Counted from the first letter of the stretch, positions 31,549 through 42,718 are shown. The stretch is DNA of 64,000 nt from Aphanomyces cochlioides (GCA_019828595.1 JAHQRK010000011.1:806001-870000); one strand, 5' to 3'. Program-made: numbers and translations. Notes: generated from the sequence alone by a model not told the origin.

Positions 31549-31825
31549 ATTGCGTTCAGCCAACTGTACTACGTTGTATTAAAATACTACAACGTGCCGC
31601 CACATCATTCCATTTCTTGCGGCTTCTGCGGATTGCGTTCAGCCAACTGTACTACGTTGTATTAAAATACTACAACGTGTACTACGTTGTAGTATTTTAA
31701 TACAACGTAGTACAGTTGGCTGAACGCAATACAACGTAGTACAGTTGTAGTATTTTAATACAACGTAGTACAGTTGGCTGAACGCAATCCGCAGAAGCCG
31801 CAAGAAATGGAATGATGTGGCGGCC
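31549..31825. repeat. Palindromic array A-B-A-A'-A'-B' (core hairpin 31596-31825)
   Basis: The 47-bp block A (ATTGCGTTCAGCCAACTGTA...) occurs at 31549-31595 and 31632-31678 and, inverted, at 31685-31731 and about 31743-31789. The 36-bp block B (31596-31631) is mirrored at 31790-31825. A itself contains the near-palindrome ACGTTGTATTAAAATACTAC. The core can fold into one 230-bp hairpin. It abuts the Tc1-like end at 31548 and lies 110 bp upstream of the first methyltransferase start. Confidence 0.9.
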
Positions 31826-31934
31826 ACGCGAGTAAGTGCGTATGTCAGAGTTTTCTGAAGTGATCACGACGCAATACATTCGTATGCTCATTTTTCAATT
31901 GGAGTCGCCTCGGAGAAGCCCCTGGATCATTGTG

Positions 31935-32984
31935 ATGGAAGGCAACGGAGTGTACAACCGCGCGGCTATGTGCCAAATGCAAATGGTCGACAAAACCAAC
32001 GACCTTCTCCAAGCCGCCATGGCCCGCTTTGCCAAACACGCACCGACAAAATCGACCTACAACATTGCAGACCTTGGCGCGTCGCAAGGCCGCAACTCGC
32101 TTCGACTGATCCACCAAGTCCTCGCCCACCTCGACGCCAATTTCACCTCGGCTCCTGAGTATTTCGTGCTCCATGAAGATCAACCGGCCAACGATTTCGC
32201 CTCCCTCTTGGACACGCTCAACTCGCCAGAGTCTTACATCCACTCGCGACCAAACGTGTACACTGGAGTCATCTCCAAGAGTTTCTATGAACGCCTCGTT
32301 CCAAGCGCGTCCATCGATGTCTTCGTCACGAACATTTCGACCCACTGGTTGTCCAAGGTGCCCACTCCTCTCCCTGGCTCGCTCGTCTTTATCAACGACC
32401 CAGATCGCAAGGCGAATGCCTCTCCAGAAGTGATGGACGCTTGGCGCAAGGGAGCCCATGATGATCTCGTCACTTTTCTTCGTCATCGCGCGACCGAATT
32501 GGTCGACAATGGCAGTTTGTGCATGACGTTTGTGTCCAACGACGAAAAGCCGCTCTCGCTGGAATACATTGGCGTGGTCACGCGGTCTTTGGAAGACATG
32601 GTCGCGACTGACGTGCTCTCAAGCGCATCGTTGGACCGCATGGCGATGTCGTTCTACCTCCGCACGACGGACGAATTCCTCGCGGCTGCTGCCGACGTCC
32701 CCGAGCTCGAAGTGCACGAGTACCAACATGTTCCGTTGAATTTCCGATTCGACCAAGTCTCGGGCGCGGTGAATTTCCTCTCGTCAGTGATGAAGCCTTG
32801 CTTGGTAGGCGGCATGACCGAGGAAGAGAAGGCAGATCCTCGTGTCCATGAAGGTTTCATCGAGTGCATGACCAACCAATTCAACAAAGTCGTCGGGGAC
32901 CACACGACGCCATTCTACCAAGACTTCACGATCTCTTACTTCTATGCTCACTTGTCGCGACGTCCTCGACAGACTCAATCTTAA
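31935..32984 (+). CDS. SABATH-family SAM-dependent carboxyl methyltransferase, copy A (intact, 349 aa)
   Basis: Transfers a methyl group from S-adenosylmethionine to a carboxylate of a small molecule (in plants: salicylate, jasmonate, benzoate and similar). Start ATG 31935 (MEGNGVYNRAAM) is preferred because copies B and D start identically; the upstream frame lacks an ATG-based match. Motifs in order: NGVYNRAAMCQM (SAM and substrate-site N-terminus), IADLGASQGRNSL (motif I, plant form DLGCSSGPNT), HEDQPANDF (plant NDLPGNDF), SFYERLVP..SIDVFVTNISTHWLSKVP (substrate-pocket helix with HWLS), then NGSLCMTF and the cap region. Single exon, no defect; length normal for the family. No signal peptide, so cytosolic. 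The substrate cannot be inferred. Confidence 0.85.
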   Translation: MEGNGVYNRAAMCQMQMVDKTNDLLQAAMARFAKHAPTKSTYNIADLGASQGRNSLRLIHQVLAHLDANFTSAPEYFVLHEDQPANDFASLLDTLNSPESYIHSRPNVYTGVISKSFYERLVPSASIDVFVTNISTHWLSKVPTPLPGSLVFINDPDRKANASPEVMDAWRKGAHDDLVTFLRHRATELVDNGSLCMTFVSNDEKPLSLEYIGVVTRSLEDMVATDVLSSASLDRMAMSFYLRTTDEFLAAAADVPELEVHEYQHVPLNFRFDQVSGAVNFLSSVMKPCLVGGMTEEEKADPRVHEGFIECMTNQFNKVVGDHTTPFYQDFTISYFYAHLSRRPRQTQS

Positions 32985-33084
32985 CTTCTGTACGCATCTA
33001 AAGCCAAAATACAATCTACTTGCACGGCCTTCGAGTGCATTGTGTAAAGAAAATGCTGCCTCCGAAGTGGTGGCACTCGTGGAT

Positions 33085-33400
33085 CTTTCCGCTCTTCTTC
33101 CGTCATGGCAACTTGTAAGTTGGCTTTTGCACCGCGGGCATGAGTGCCGCAGCGTCTGCTGGGTTTTCAAAGGGGTATCCGACCACACAAAGTGTTCGTA
33201 TCTGTGCAGTTCGAGCTCGGGAACATTAGCAAAAGCAGCCAAGACGTCTTCCGTCGAGCGCACCATGGATGGAACGACCATACGCTCTAACGTCTCTGCA
33301 GAGAGGAGCCCCAAAGCCAGCACACCCTCCCAAGACTATCATACCGACGTGAAGAAATTCTTCAACATGCTTCCCAAGGCCAATGATGGAAGAAACGTGT
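33085..33400 (-). pseudogene. SABATH methyltransferase remnant, inverted
   Basis: The minus strand reads LGLLSAETLERMVVPSMVRS, then TEDVLAAFANVPELELHRYE, matching the cap region of the neighbouring copies. After a frame change it reads MTEEERKDPRV, also conserved in them. The catalytic N-terminal half is absent. It lies between copies A and B in opposite orientation. Confidence 0.75.
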
Positions 33401-33725
33401 CCTACTTTCGAGCAGTCTACGATGCTTGCATGGCTGGACCTTGAGTCGAGTGATCGGCGGTCTAACGTGATTATTCTACGAACATTATCAACTTCATCTA
33501 CTTAACTCGATGGCAACGAGTGGCGCCGTAGAGATGTTTCACTCCTCAACCTCGTCGAAGCTCTCTGAAACGAGGTGAAAGGAACAAACTATCGGAGTCT
33601 TCGTCGATGCTCTGTCTCTGGAAGACGACAGCGAATACACGAACTTGGGACAAGACAACTCAATGGACCGTTGAGTTCGGGTTGAGCTAACGACCATAAC
33701 GACCCAAAGTTGCATTGTAGGAGAC

Positions 33726-34768
33726 ATGGAAGGCGATGGAGCGTACAACAAGGCAGCAATCTGTCAAATGGATCTTGTCGAAGACAACCGACCTTCTCCA
33801 TCGCGCCATGACTCGGTTTGCAAAATCCACCAAAGGCAAACTACTGCATTGTCGACCTTGGGGCATCGCAAGGACGCAACTCTCTCCAACTTATTCGCCA
33901 TGTCCTCAAGCACCTTGAGCCAAGTTTCCCCAACGACAAACGCCACGAATTCCTCGTCCTCCATGAAGATCAACCCTCCGACGACTTTGGCACTCTGTTG
34001 AACACACTCAACTCTTCAGGGTCGTACGTTCAAGCGCATCCCAATGTGTACACTGGTGCGATCTCCAAGAGTTTCTACGAGCGCGTCATGCCAGCCGCCT
34101 CCGTGGACATCTTTGTCTCGTATATTTCAACGCACTGGTTGTCCAAGATCCCAGCGCCATTGCCTGGCCCCAGTGTCTTCTGCGACGATCCTGAATGCCA
34201 AGTCAATGTCTCTCGGAATGTCCTGGATGCATGGCGGCAAGTAGCTCATGAAGATCTCGTTGGTTTCCTGCGGCATCGCGCGACGGAATTGGTGGACCAT
34301 GGAGCTTTGTGCAGGACATATGCCTCCAACAATGGCAATCTTGACATGCTCGAGTACTTCAACGTGGTCAACGGAGGACTGCGTGACATGGTCGCGATGG
34401 GTGCCTTGTCGAGTGAATCTCTACACCGCATAGCAGTGCCTTCTGTTCTCCGCACGACTGAAGAGTTCATGGAGGCGGCTGCTGAAGTCCCAGAGCTTGA
34501 ATTGCATGAATACCAGCACGTGACATTAGATTTCAACTTTGACAATGCGTCTGGAGCTGTCAACTTTGTAGCATCGGTGCTCATTCCTTCGTTGAAGACT
34601 GGCATGACGGAGGAAGAGCGAAAAGATCCCAAAGTGCGCGATGCATTCAAAACTTGCATGGCCGCTCGATTCAGTGAACCACTCGCGGGAAATACAAAGC
34701 CATTTTACGAGCAGTTCACGATTGCGTACTTCTATTCCCATTTTACTCGACACCAGCGAAGCACTTAG
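33726..34768 (+). pseudogene. SABATH methyltransferase, copy B (two frameshifts)
   Basis: ATG 33726 (MEGDGAYNKAAICQMDLVE), then a one-base shift into DLLHRAMTRFAKSTKG, then another one-base shift into YCIVDLGASQGRNSLQLI, after which the frame is open to 34768. All later family motifs are intact (HEDQPSDDF, SFYERVMP, YISTHWLSKIP, GMTEEERKDPKV). The two shifts add up rather than cancel, so translation from the true start cannot reach motif I. A start at the ATG at 33818 would give an enzyme without the N-terminal SAM and substrate segment. Either a young pseudogene or two assembly indels. Confidence 0.8.
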
Positions 34769-35451
34769 CGAAGAGTCCGCAGGGTTTCTTGCATTGCAGT
34801 GAACTGGGTGTACTCTCGTTGACGCCGTCTTCATGATTTCGTCAGAGCAGCAGAAAAGAGAGCGGAGCCACTACCTCGCCTTCTTGAATTTCAGGCCCTA
34901 CTCAGCATTAACCGGGGCTATCCAGCTATGCGTGGAAATAATCCCGCTCTGCTCAGCTCGTGTGGTTGGCCGTGATGTCCTGCACGCTGTCGTGGCTCCG
35001 GGGGGAAACCAGACATGCCATCGTGGTTCCAACCGCCATCCTGGACAATCGAGTCATACTCGAGTCAGCGAAGAGTCGAATCCCAGTCGTGAGCCACGGC
35101 GTCGATGCGAATCCAACTGAGCAACATGTCGTGTCTTTGGACGATGGAGACGTCGTTCGGCTGGCATGGTGCACCTTGTATTTAGTGCTTTATCTTTATT
35201 TTTAATGCATCTTCTTGAACCTTGACGTCGGATTCGAGCTATCCGTGATGTGCTCAACTGCTCGGTTCCATGATCGGTGGAGTTGAAGGTGGTTTGCTCT
35301 CCTTTGTCGGTCGCGTGACACGCTGTCACCCATTGGTTGACATTTGGGTCACTTGACTCCACAACCCCCAACATGCAGAGGAGGCAGTGACAGTTGACAA
35401 AGAGGACCACGTCGTCGACTGGTTGCTCCTCCCGGTCCCCGCGTCGTCTCT
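34769..35451. other. Gene-free interval in methyltransferase cluster
   Basis: Separates copies B and C. An open frame at 34960-35205 (plus) has no recognisable domain. The N-terminal segment expected for copy C (an MEGxGAYNKA-like sequence) is not found here in any frame. Confidence 0.5.
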
Positions 35452-36402
35452 GTGTCGTCTCAAGCAGGATCGCCGCCGGTCGATCTCGAGGCCTCTCAAG
35501 GCCGCATGTTCCTCCAACTTATTCACCATGTGCTCCATCAACTTGGATCCAACCTGCCAGCTACGACGACGCCTGAATATCTCGTTCTTCACGAAGATCA
35601 ACCTGCCAACAATTTTGCCTCTCTGCTCGATACACTCAACTCCCCCGCGTCGTATATTCACCCACGCCCGAATGTGTACACTGGTGTCATCTCCAAGAGC
35701 TTTTACGAGCGTGTCATGCCGACTGCGTCGGTGGATATCTTCGTGTCGTATATTGCATTGCACTGGTTGTCAAGAGTTCCAGCTCCTTTGCCAGGAGGCA
35801 TGGTCTTCTGCGGGCATCCAGATTGCGATGAGATTGTGTCTGCGAATGCGATGAAAGAATGGCGACAAGGTGCCCACAACGATCTCGTGACATTCCTCCG
35901 CCTTCGCGCGACGGAGCTGGTTGACCACGGCAGTCTGTGTATGATATTTGCGGCTGACAATGGCAACCTTGACACGAAAGAACACTTTATCTGCGGGTGC
36001 CTTCAATACATGGTGGCTGATGGCGCTCTGTCTAGCGAAACACTGGAGCGCATGGCGATTCCTATCTTCTATCGCTCTGCTGACCAAGTCTTGGCTGCGA
36101 TTGCGGAAGTTCCTGAACTTGAGCTGCACGAGCATCAGTACTTGACGGTCGACTTCACCTTCACAGCGTCGATTGCAGTCAACCTTCTCCTGTCTGTGTA
36201 TCTACCGACGTTCGAAGCTGCGATGACCGAGGAAGAACGGAACGACCCTCGAGTACGCGACGCCCTTCGAGAGTGCATGGGCAGAAGCAGCAGCGAGATC
36301 CCTCGCTATCGCACCAAGCCATTCTACGAGGACACGTCTTTCACCTACTTCTACTGTAACCTCACTCGACGCAATGCCCGCAGCGAACCATCGCAGTCAT
36401 GA
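35452..36402 (+). CDS. SABATH methyltransferase-like, copy C (N-terminally truncated, altered motif I)
   Basis: Open frame of 316 codons from ATG 35452. It carries EYLVLHEDQPANNFASLL, SYIHPRPNVYTGVISKSFYE, YIALHWLSRVPAPLP, GSLCMIFAADNGN and a full cap region ending at 36402. The N-terminal 40 residues of the family (the YNKA...CQM segment) are missing, and motif I reads VDLEASQGRMFLQL instead of VDLGASQGRNSLQL: the first glycine of the SAM loop is Glu and Asn is Met. SAM binding is therefore doubtful. The frame is nonetheless uninterrupted, so it may have lost its catalytic constraint or be an early-stage pseudogene. Copy A is the intact reference. Confidence 0.7.
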   Translation: MSSQAGSPPVDLEASQGRMFLQLIHHVLHQLGSNLPATTTPEYLVLHEDQPANNFASLLDTLNSPASYIHPRPNVYTGVISKSFYERVMPTASVDIFVSYIALHWLSRVPAPLPGGMVFCGHPDCDEIVSANAMKEWRQGAHNDLVTFLRLRATELVDHGSLCMIFAADNGNLDTKEHFICGCLQYMVADGALSSETLERMAIPIFYRSADQVLAAIAEVPELELHEHQYLTVDFTFTASIAVNLLLSVYLPTFEAAMTEEERNDPRVRDALRECMGRSSSEIPRYRTKPFYEDTSFTYFYCNLTRRNARSEPSQS

Positions 36403-37024
36403 CTACGATTGTAATGAATTCCAACTTGGTGATCCTTTTGCCTTCCATCACTTCTGTCCTTCAGGATGAATCGACAAGAAGTCATCACTCAGCTCGCTCG
36501 TGCCTCAAGACGACGGTGGACGCCTCAAAACATTGTCACCTTGCTGAGTTTCGCGCTTGATGAACGTGGCGACGGGTGAATATACTTCACACTGTGAAAT
36601 GTCCACAAGATGCAATATTTCGTCAAAATGCAAAGAACGAACGTTCTTCCACGCCGCCGTTGAGAAAGCAAGACCTGTACACGAGCTTCAGAGTTAGTTT
36701 GACTCTGTTTTTGCTCATCCCGTCCGACTGTTTCTCCTGTTGAATGCCCCCTTGGAGACGTACAAAGTCTGTCGCGCCTTCCCGCTAACCTCAATTTTCC
36801 TCCATCGTGTCATGGGTGCATCAAGTCAATCCACCCTTGCAATGAAGTGGGTGGAATCACACCCTGGCGTTTGGATGAAGTTTTTTTTGTCGTCGACGAC
36901 TGTAGCTGGCTCAACGTTCCACGTTGTCGTCAGCATGTGCGCTGTTGATGCAAGTACTGTACAGTACTGCAGCGATTCTCCAACTCTGAGCTCAGCGACA
37001 GTGTTCAGTCTCAAATTTGACAAG
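36403..37024. other. Gene-free interval upstream of copy D
   Basis: No supportable gene. Short frames here (for example the extension of copy D up to 36740) show no motif. Confidence 0.45.
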
Positions 37025-38074
37025 ATGGAAGGAAATGGAGCGTACAACAAAGCGGTGGTGTGCCAAATGAGCCTAGTCGACTACACCACGGACCTCTTGA
37101 AGCAAGCCATGGCGCGCTTCGCCAAGCATTCGACGTCCAAGTCCAGCTACAACATCGTCGACCTTGGGGCTTCCCAAGGCCGCAACTCCCTTGAACTGCT
37201 CCATCATCTTATCAAACACCTCGACGCGAGTCTGCCAGAGAATGCATCCCCGGATATTCTCGTGCTCCATGAAGACCAACCTGCCAACGACTTTGCCACT
37301 CTGCTGGACACACTAACTCTCCACAATCGTACATCCACTCCCGCCGCAATGTCTACACTGGAGCGATCTCCAAGAGCTTTTACGGGCAGGTCGTCCCATC
37401 AGCGTCGGTGGACATCGTTGTCTCGTATATTGCCGCCCACTGGCTGTCGAAAACTCCAGCGCCATTGCCAGGTTCAATTGCCATGATCAACGACCCTCAA
37501 GCCGAGTCGATCCTCTCGCCGAATGTCTTGGCCACTTGGAAAGAAGCGGCTCACGATGATCTCGTGACTTTCCTTCGCCTTCGCGCCGCGGAATTGGTCG
37601 GCAATGGCAGTCTGTGCATGACATTTATTTCAGACGATGAAACGCCTTTGGTTTATGAGTACGGCCGACGACTGCGACTCGGTTTGGAAGACATGGTGCA
37701 TGCGGGCGTCCTGTCGAGTGACTGTCTAGATCGCGTGGCTGTGCCTGCTTTCATGCGCACCAAACAGGCTTTCTTGGCTGCGGTTGCTGACGTACCAGAA
37801 CTCGAACTGCACAAGCACCAGTTCGTCCCGATGCCCGTCAAATTTTCAAGTGGGACTGAAGCTGCGAGATTCCTCTCGTCGGTGGCCATGCCGTCCTTGG
37901 AAGCTGGCATGACAGAGGAAAAGCGAGAGGATCCACGAATGCATGAAATGTTCACCACTTGCATGGCGAACCGACTGAGTGAGCCCATTGCCGGTGCCTC
38001 AGCGCCATTCTTCCAACAACTACTTCTACTGCCATCTCACGCGACGTGAGCGCATCAAGACGAGCGCACCCTAA
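37025..38074 (+). pseudogene. SABATH methyltransferase, copy D (two frameshifts)
   Basis: ATG 37025 (MEGNGAYNKAVVCQMSLVDY), NIVDLGASQGRNSLELL and HEDQPANDFATLLDTL are intact. A single missing base at about 37312 (ACACTAAC where copy A has CGCTCAAC) shifts the frame. Coding resumes as VDIVVSYIAAHWLSKTPAPL and runs to about 38020, where a second missing base hides the conserved end (NYFYCHLTRRE, stop about 38074). Both lesions are single bases and all motifs survive, so this copy decayed very recently or reflects assembly indels. Confidence 0.8.
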
Positions 38075-39496
38075 AGCAGTAGCAATCGTGCACTCTGCGT
38101 CCTCACCGACGATTCTCCATCTCTACGTGAGTGTCAAGATAGCATGCGACCGATCTACGAGAGAAATAGGCAAAACATCATGTTTGAAGGTGTCGAGAAA
38201 TATCACAGAATGAAATGTCCATTGTCTTCATGCCTCTTTCTTTCCCAAAATGGCCGACTTTGCGTTAGTTAGCCAGCCAAGACGATGCACTGTAGAGCAC
38301 GAAATGGTGAATCCATGAAGCAAGCTCACAGTTTCTGCCATGTCTTCCATGAATCTTGGTGGCAGATATAAAATGTTACAGTTTTAGTTATCATTTATAA
38401 AAGGTATTAGTTATGAAAGTATAGAGCTTAAACTCTAGACTTTAGCTGGCGTGACAAGAAGTAATTCTTCCAGCTTCATTCGCAACCATTCAACGTGCCG
38501 AGATGGCCATGAGGAGGTCTAGTATCATGTCGAGTCGACTTTGTCCATGAAAACTGTCTTCAATATCATTAACAACGCGTTACTGTTTATCCTGGTACGG
38601 GTGTCTCGAAGTGCTCTTTGAACAATTATATCATAGAGCATCACCTTCAAGGATACGCACATACTAAATTGAGTACATAGCAGCCAAAATCTAGCGTGGC
38701 TACGAGATTTCAATGCTACTAGCCTGGCTGGACGGCATAAACGGTACAAACTCCATAATATGATTCCATTTGAACTATCATAATATGCAAGATATAATTT
38801 ATAGCGGGTTTGTCAGTGGTGTTTAGAATTCCAACTTGTGCATGACAACCTGGATTGAAACTTGCCAGCATTGATCATGTCACGACAGCCCCGTAGATGG
38901 ACGCTCGCTATATTCAAGAGATGCTTGGACATTGACACGAGCGCACGCAGTCTAAAAGCTTTAAGGTGCAACGAGAGTAGAGTGTGGTATGGGTGCAAAT
39001 GCTGCGTTGCGCCCATGAGAGGGGAACTAATCCGAGGACTCTCAGTCCACACTTCGTTAGTACCAACAATGGAAATGCGACGATACTCTTGTCGACAGTG
39101 CAACCTTTTCCCATCGCGCCAAGTTACCAACCGTCCAAATCACAGCGAAGGCTCGCTTTGTCATCGCAGCGCCAGTTTGCTCCTCTGAGCGAAGAGGGGC
39201 TCCATTGTTCTCGTTACAGCGTAGAGATGTAGATCTATTCGCCTGGAGGAAGCTCCAACCTCATGGAGAGGATATCGTCGCCCCGTGAAACTTTTGCTGG
39301 AACGCTGTCAAGACAGCAGCCGCCGCCATGATGTCAGGTGTCCATGCGAATTGTCATCGAGACGCTCCGTGATTTGCATGACCTGTTGTAGTTGTCCGCT
39401 GTTTCGATCTAAACATAACGAGACGCCATTCTTGCAACGGCCACGACGTTCGGCAAGCCACTCTGAGAGTGACGGAATCTGTCGAGCGCCCTGTGC
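38075..39496. other. Gene-free interval between methyltransferases and membrane-protein locus
   Basis: 1.4 kb with no supportable gene. A minus-strand frame (38525-38749) has no recognisable motif. Confidence 0.5.
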
Positions 39497-42400
39497 GTGA
39501 CCAACGCGACGAGTCCATGCCGTCGCGACAACTGGGCCAAGTGTGGCGCCTCCAACCTCTACTTTATCCTCCCGGCCATGCCATGGCTCATCTTCTTGAC
39601 GTGCTCCGTCGTCTTTGTCTGGTTCACCAACAACTGGCGAGAGTTTCTCCAGGACATTGACGACCTCCATGACATTCCAGCTCAAGGTAGAGATCTCCAC
39701 GACCTCTCGTCTTGTGATTTTGTCGTAGCATTGGGCATTGTCGTCGCGCGGCAAAAGCGCAAACTGCTCGGCAAGCAGATTCCAGACCCGCGTCGCATCT
39801 TCATGTTGATCGCCATGTGGGCAGAGCTACCAGGCTTTAGCTATCTTCCCCTCGAGCTCATGTATTACCGATCGACGGGCAGTCTCCTCCTCACCAACAA
39901 TCCCTTCACGCAGGTCCATCCATCTTCCGTCACGCATCCCATGGTGGAAATCTTTGGCTAGCTCATGAAATACAACTGCATCGTTCGTCTCGTCGGGCTG
40001 CTCGGGCTCACGATGCTTCACCGGCGGCTCACGCCTCTCCACGTCAAAGTCTTGCTTACCTTTGACGCTTGCTACGTCGTCTTCCTCGATGCCCTTCTTG
40101 ACGTGCTCACGTGCGACGCCTCGATGGACAATTTTGTCTTCCACGATGGCTCCACATGTGCGTGTACAGATCGCGTGTGGTTCCTTTCAGCACCCGCGAC
40201 GGTTCTCTTTGCCGTCATGTACATCTCTGCGCTCATGTATCGCGTCCACATTGAGCGAGGACGTCTTTGGCGTCCGCTTCCGCTATCCCATGTCCTTCTC
40301 CTTCCTCATGACGTTCCTTCGGACAGGTAGAGCGCTGCCTCGTTGCGATTCTCTGCTTGATTCGCGCTCTCTAGGCTGCTGCCTATTGTACATGACGGTC
40401 ATGTCGGTGGTTCAAACGTCGGGGGATTTCGCAGCGACGCCTGCAGGGGTCGTCCACTTTTTGATCTTTGCAGCACTGCTTCGATACAACTACCGTCTCC
40501 AACCTGTGCGTCGTCGCTCTGTCACAGTCGTCTCGTCCGTTGCTGACTGTAGTGTTTGGGCTCTGGGTTGTTCCCCAACAACCTTCGATCGTGTCTTTTG
40601 CCACGTCGTGCTGCGTCCTGTCAACTTTGACATCGTCGAGCAATGTCATCCCGTTGGTCTTTTTGGCGCTGTATCTGGCGCGTCAACTCGAAGCGAGCGC
40701 GGCAATACCATATTCAAAATCAACTGCTCACGGAAGCGCTGCAAGATCCAAACTTGCACGTCCGCACCGTCGCGGCGTGACGTTGGAAGACCACCATCGA
40801 TGGACGTCGGAGGAAGTCTCGCAGATCATACAGCTCCTCCAGCAATGTCTTGAGGTCCCAGCCGTCGTGGAAGATGGTCTTCTTGCCGCGTATTCGTGCC
40901 AGGCCGTGTGGAATCTCTGCTTCAAGCACTGCCAGTCCCAAGTCACTCTTGCTGCCAACTCTGACGCCGACGCAATTCCATTTGGCCTTTGGATTTCACC
41001 GTCGGCGTCAAGTCTCAAAGTCCGACTCAATACGCCACGCGCGAGCACGCGGCTCCAAGAGCTCGTCGAGCGCAATGCTGAGATCAATTCGCAGCGTCCC
41101 AGCATTTCGTCGACGGTGACGCCTCTTGTGACAGCATCGACACCGGTCAAGCATGAAAATGCCGCTTTGGAGAAAAGCCTCGAAGCGGCTCTCGTCCGCG
41201 CACTGGCGTTGCTTGAGCTGTCGTTCCCCAAAGCCTGCAACATTGCAGCCAAGATGCTTCAGGAGATGTACAGCGCCGAGAGCGTGCAGCTCACGATGGG
41301 GACGTGGATATCCGTGCTGTGCACCCTCTGCAGCAACTACAATCCAGAAGTTGCAGCGTCGGCTGCTGCCAGTCTGTGCGCGACGGTCGCTCGCTTTGAC
41401 GCCAACGTCGTTCTGCCAGCTCTCTGTCACCGGACCAAGCTAACAGCAGTCGCTCGTTTGATCGTAGCCTTCAACCCAGCCATTCCCATGGCGCTGCTGC
41501 GGAATCGAGTCGTCGGTGAGGTCCTCCAGCGCGCCGCAGAGTACATTTCTCGTGTCGCCGCAGCGAGGGATCCATCGTCGTTCGTCTCCACACAATGCAT
41601 CGGCCACTTGGTCGCAGGGTGGAAGGAATGGCAGCACGACTACGCCATGCAACTCGCACTGGAAGAAATCTTGGTGCTCGTCCAGAAGGCCTACAAGACG
41701 TACCGAGGAGTGGCGCGACAAAAATTAAAAACCACTGGACCTCTCCTGCTCGACGATACAAACCACGGCGAGCTCCACTCGATCGAGCGATCCAAGGAGA
41801 CAAACTCCATCTCGCATCACGAGGACGACGACATCTTTGACGGCTCTGCATCAAGTACAAAGGGTCCACCCATGGCATCGCTCATCGAGCCGCCAAAGGC
41901 GCTGGATGACGCGCCGCCACTTCGTCGAGCAAGCTCAAGTAGCATCTCCGCAGCGTCCAAGGAAGTCCCGAAAGCTGGAAACGGCGCCGGTCGATCTAGC
42001 ATGATCCAAGTGAACATCATGCATGGTCCTCGAGCCTACCAATCGAGGTGGCGCCATCGGCCCACTGGTTCGTGAAGTCAGCGGTTCGTCCACACTGCTC
42101 CTCTTGGCCTCGCCCAGCCCCACGGCGTCGTCGTCTCCAATTATCTCGGACGAGACACCACGAAGACGCTCAAGGCCAAAGATGCAGCGCGGGTGGAGCA
42201 CTGTGGCGGCGGCAGTCGTCGCTTCAGACAGCGGTTTAAATCGTCGCAAGCGGACTGGCGTTGGCGTCCACGCAGTCGTCGCACAGCTTCGATCCAAGGC
42301 AGCGGCGAATCGCAGCGGTGTGCCACTGGCGCTGTGGAATGAAATCAAAGTCCGACGGACGATGCAGCAACGAGGCATGACCCATGTGAGCTGCATCTTG

Positions 42401-42718
42401 CGCGAAGGCTTTGCGACGATGATGCTGCCACAACTGTACACTCCGACCACCGCGCAGTCGCTCAAGACACTCGCGTCTCTCATGGACTTGTTTCCATTCC
42501 TGGAGCGACACTTGGAACTCGTGCTCAAGCCCGATGAGTTCAAGTACATTCTCTTTGCGAAGCGATGGCTCCAAGTTCGCAACGAGACCAACGTCACGCT
42601 GAAAGCAAGCCGCGGATTCCAGAGCGCGTTCGGCAAAAGATTTCGCGGCGATTCTTTGCGTGGTCCCTTGAAAAAGTTCCACGAGTCCGACGAGAGAAAT
42701 CGTCGCTGGCCACCATGA
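39497..42718 (+). pseudogene. Multi-pass membrane protein with large cytosolic region, frame disrupted; family unknown
   Basis: Unrecognised gene. Hydrophobic helices appear in sequence: LPAMPWLIFLTCSVVFVWFT (about 39570), IFMLIAMWAELPGFSYLPLE, LSAPATVLFAVMYISALMY (about 40190), PMSFSFLMTFL, and PLLTVVFGLWVVPQQPSIVS with further segments to about 40690. About 600 residues of soluble, Ser/Ala-rich, helical sequence follow, ending LRGPLKKFHESDERNRRWPP at 42718. Two plausible introns: 39688-39730 (GTAGAG...GTCGTAG) and about 40330-40377 (GTAGAGCG...CTCTAG). Besides these there is an in-frame TAG at about 39960 and one-base frame changes near 40265, 40480, 40700 and 42055. With that many lesions it is either a decaying gene or a poorly assembled one. 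The alternating membrane helices suggest a receptor or transporter-like membrane part, but no family motif was seen. Confidence 0.5.

Noticed and set aside
31836..31934. 33-codon N-terminal extension of methyltransferase copy A
   Set aside because: Starts with GTG, overlaps the repeat-adjacent region and is absent from copies B and D, which begin MEGxGAYNKA.
32944..33444. Plus-strand 166-codon ORF
   Set aside because: Antisense to the inverted SABATH remnant, which keeps family motifs on the minus strand.
34833..35205. Three overlapping ORFs between methyltransferase copies B and C
   Set aside because: No recognisable domain and no match to the neighbouring gene family; left as gene-free sequence.
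31935..38074. RxLR or Crinkler-type effector genes
   Set aside because: No signal peptide with RxLR/LxLFLAK motif was seen in the methyltransferase cluster or elsewhere in the window.
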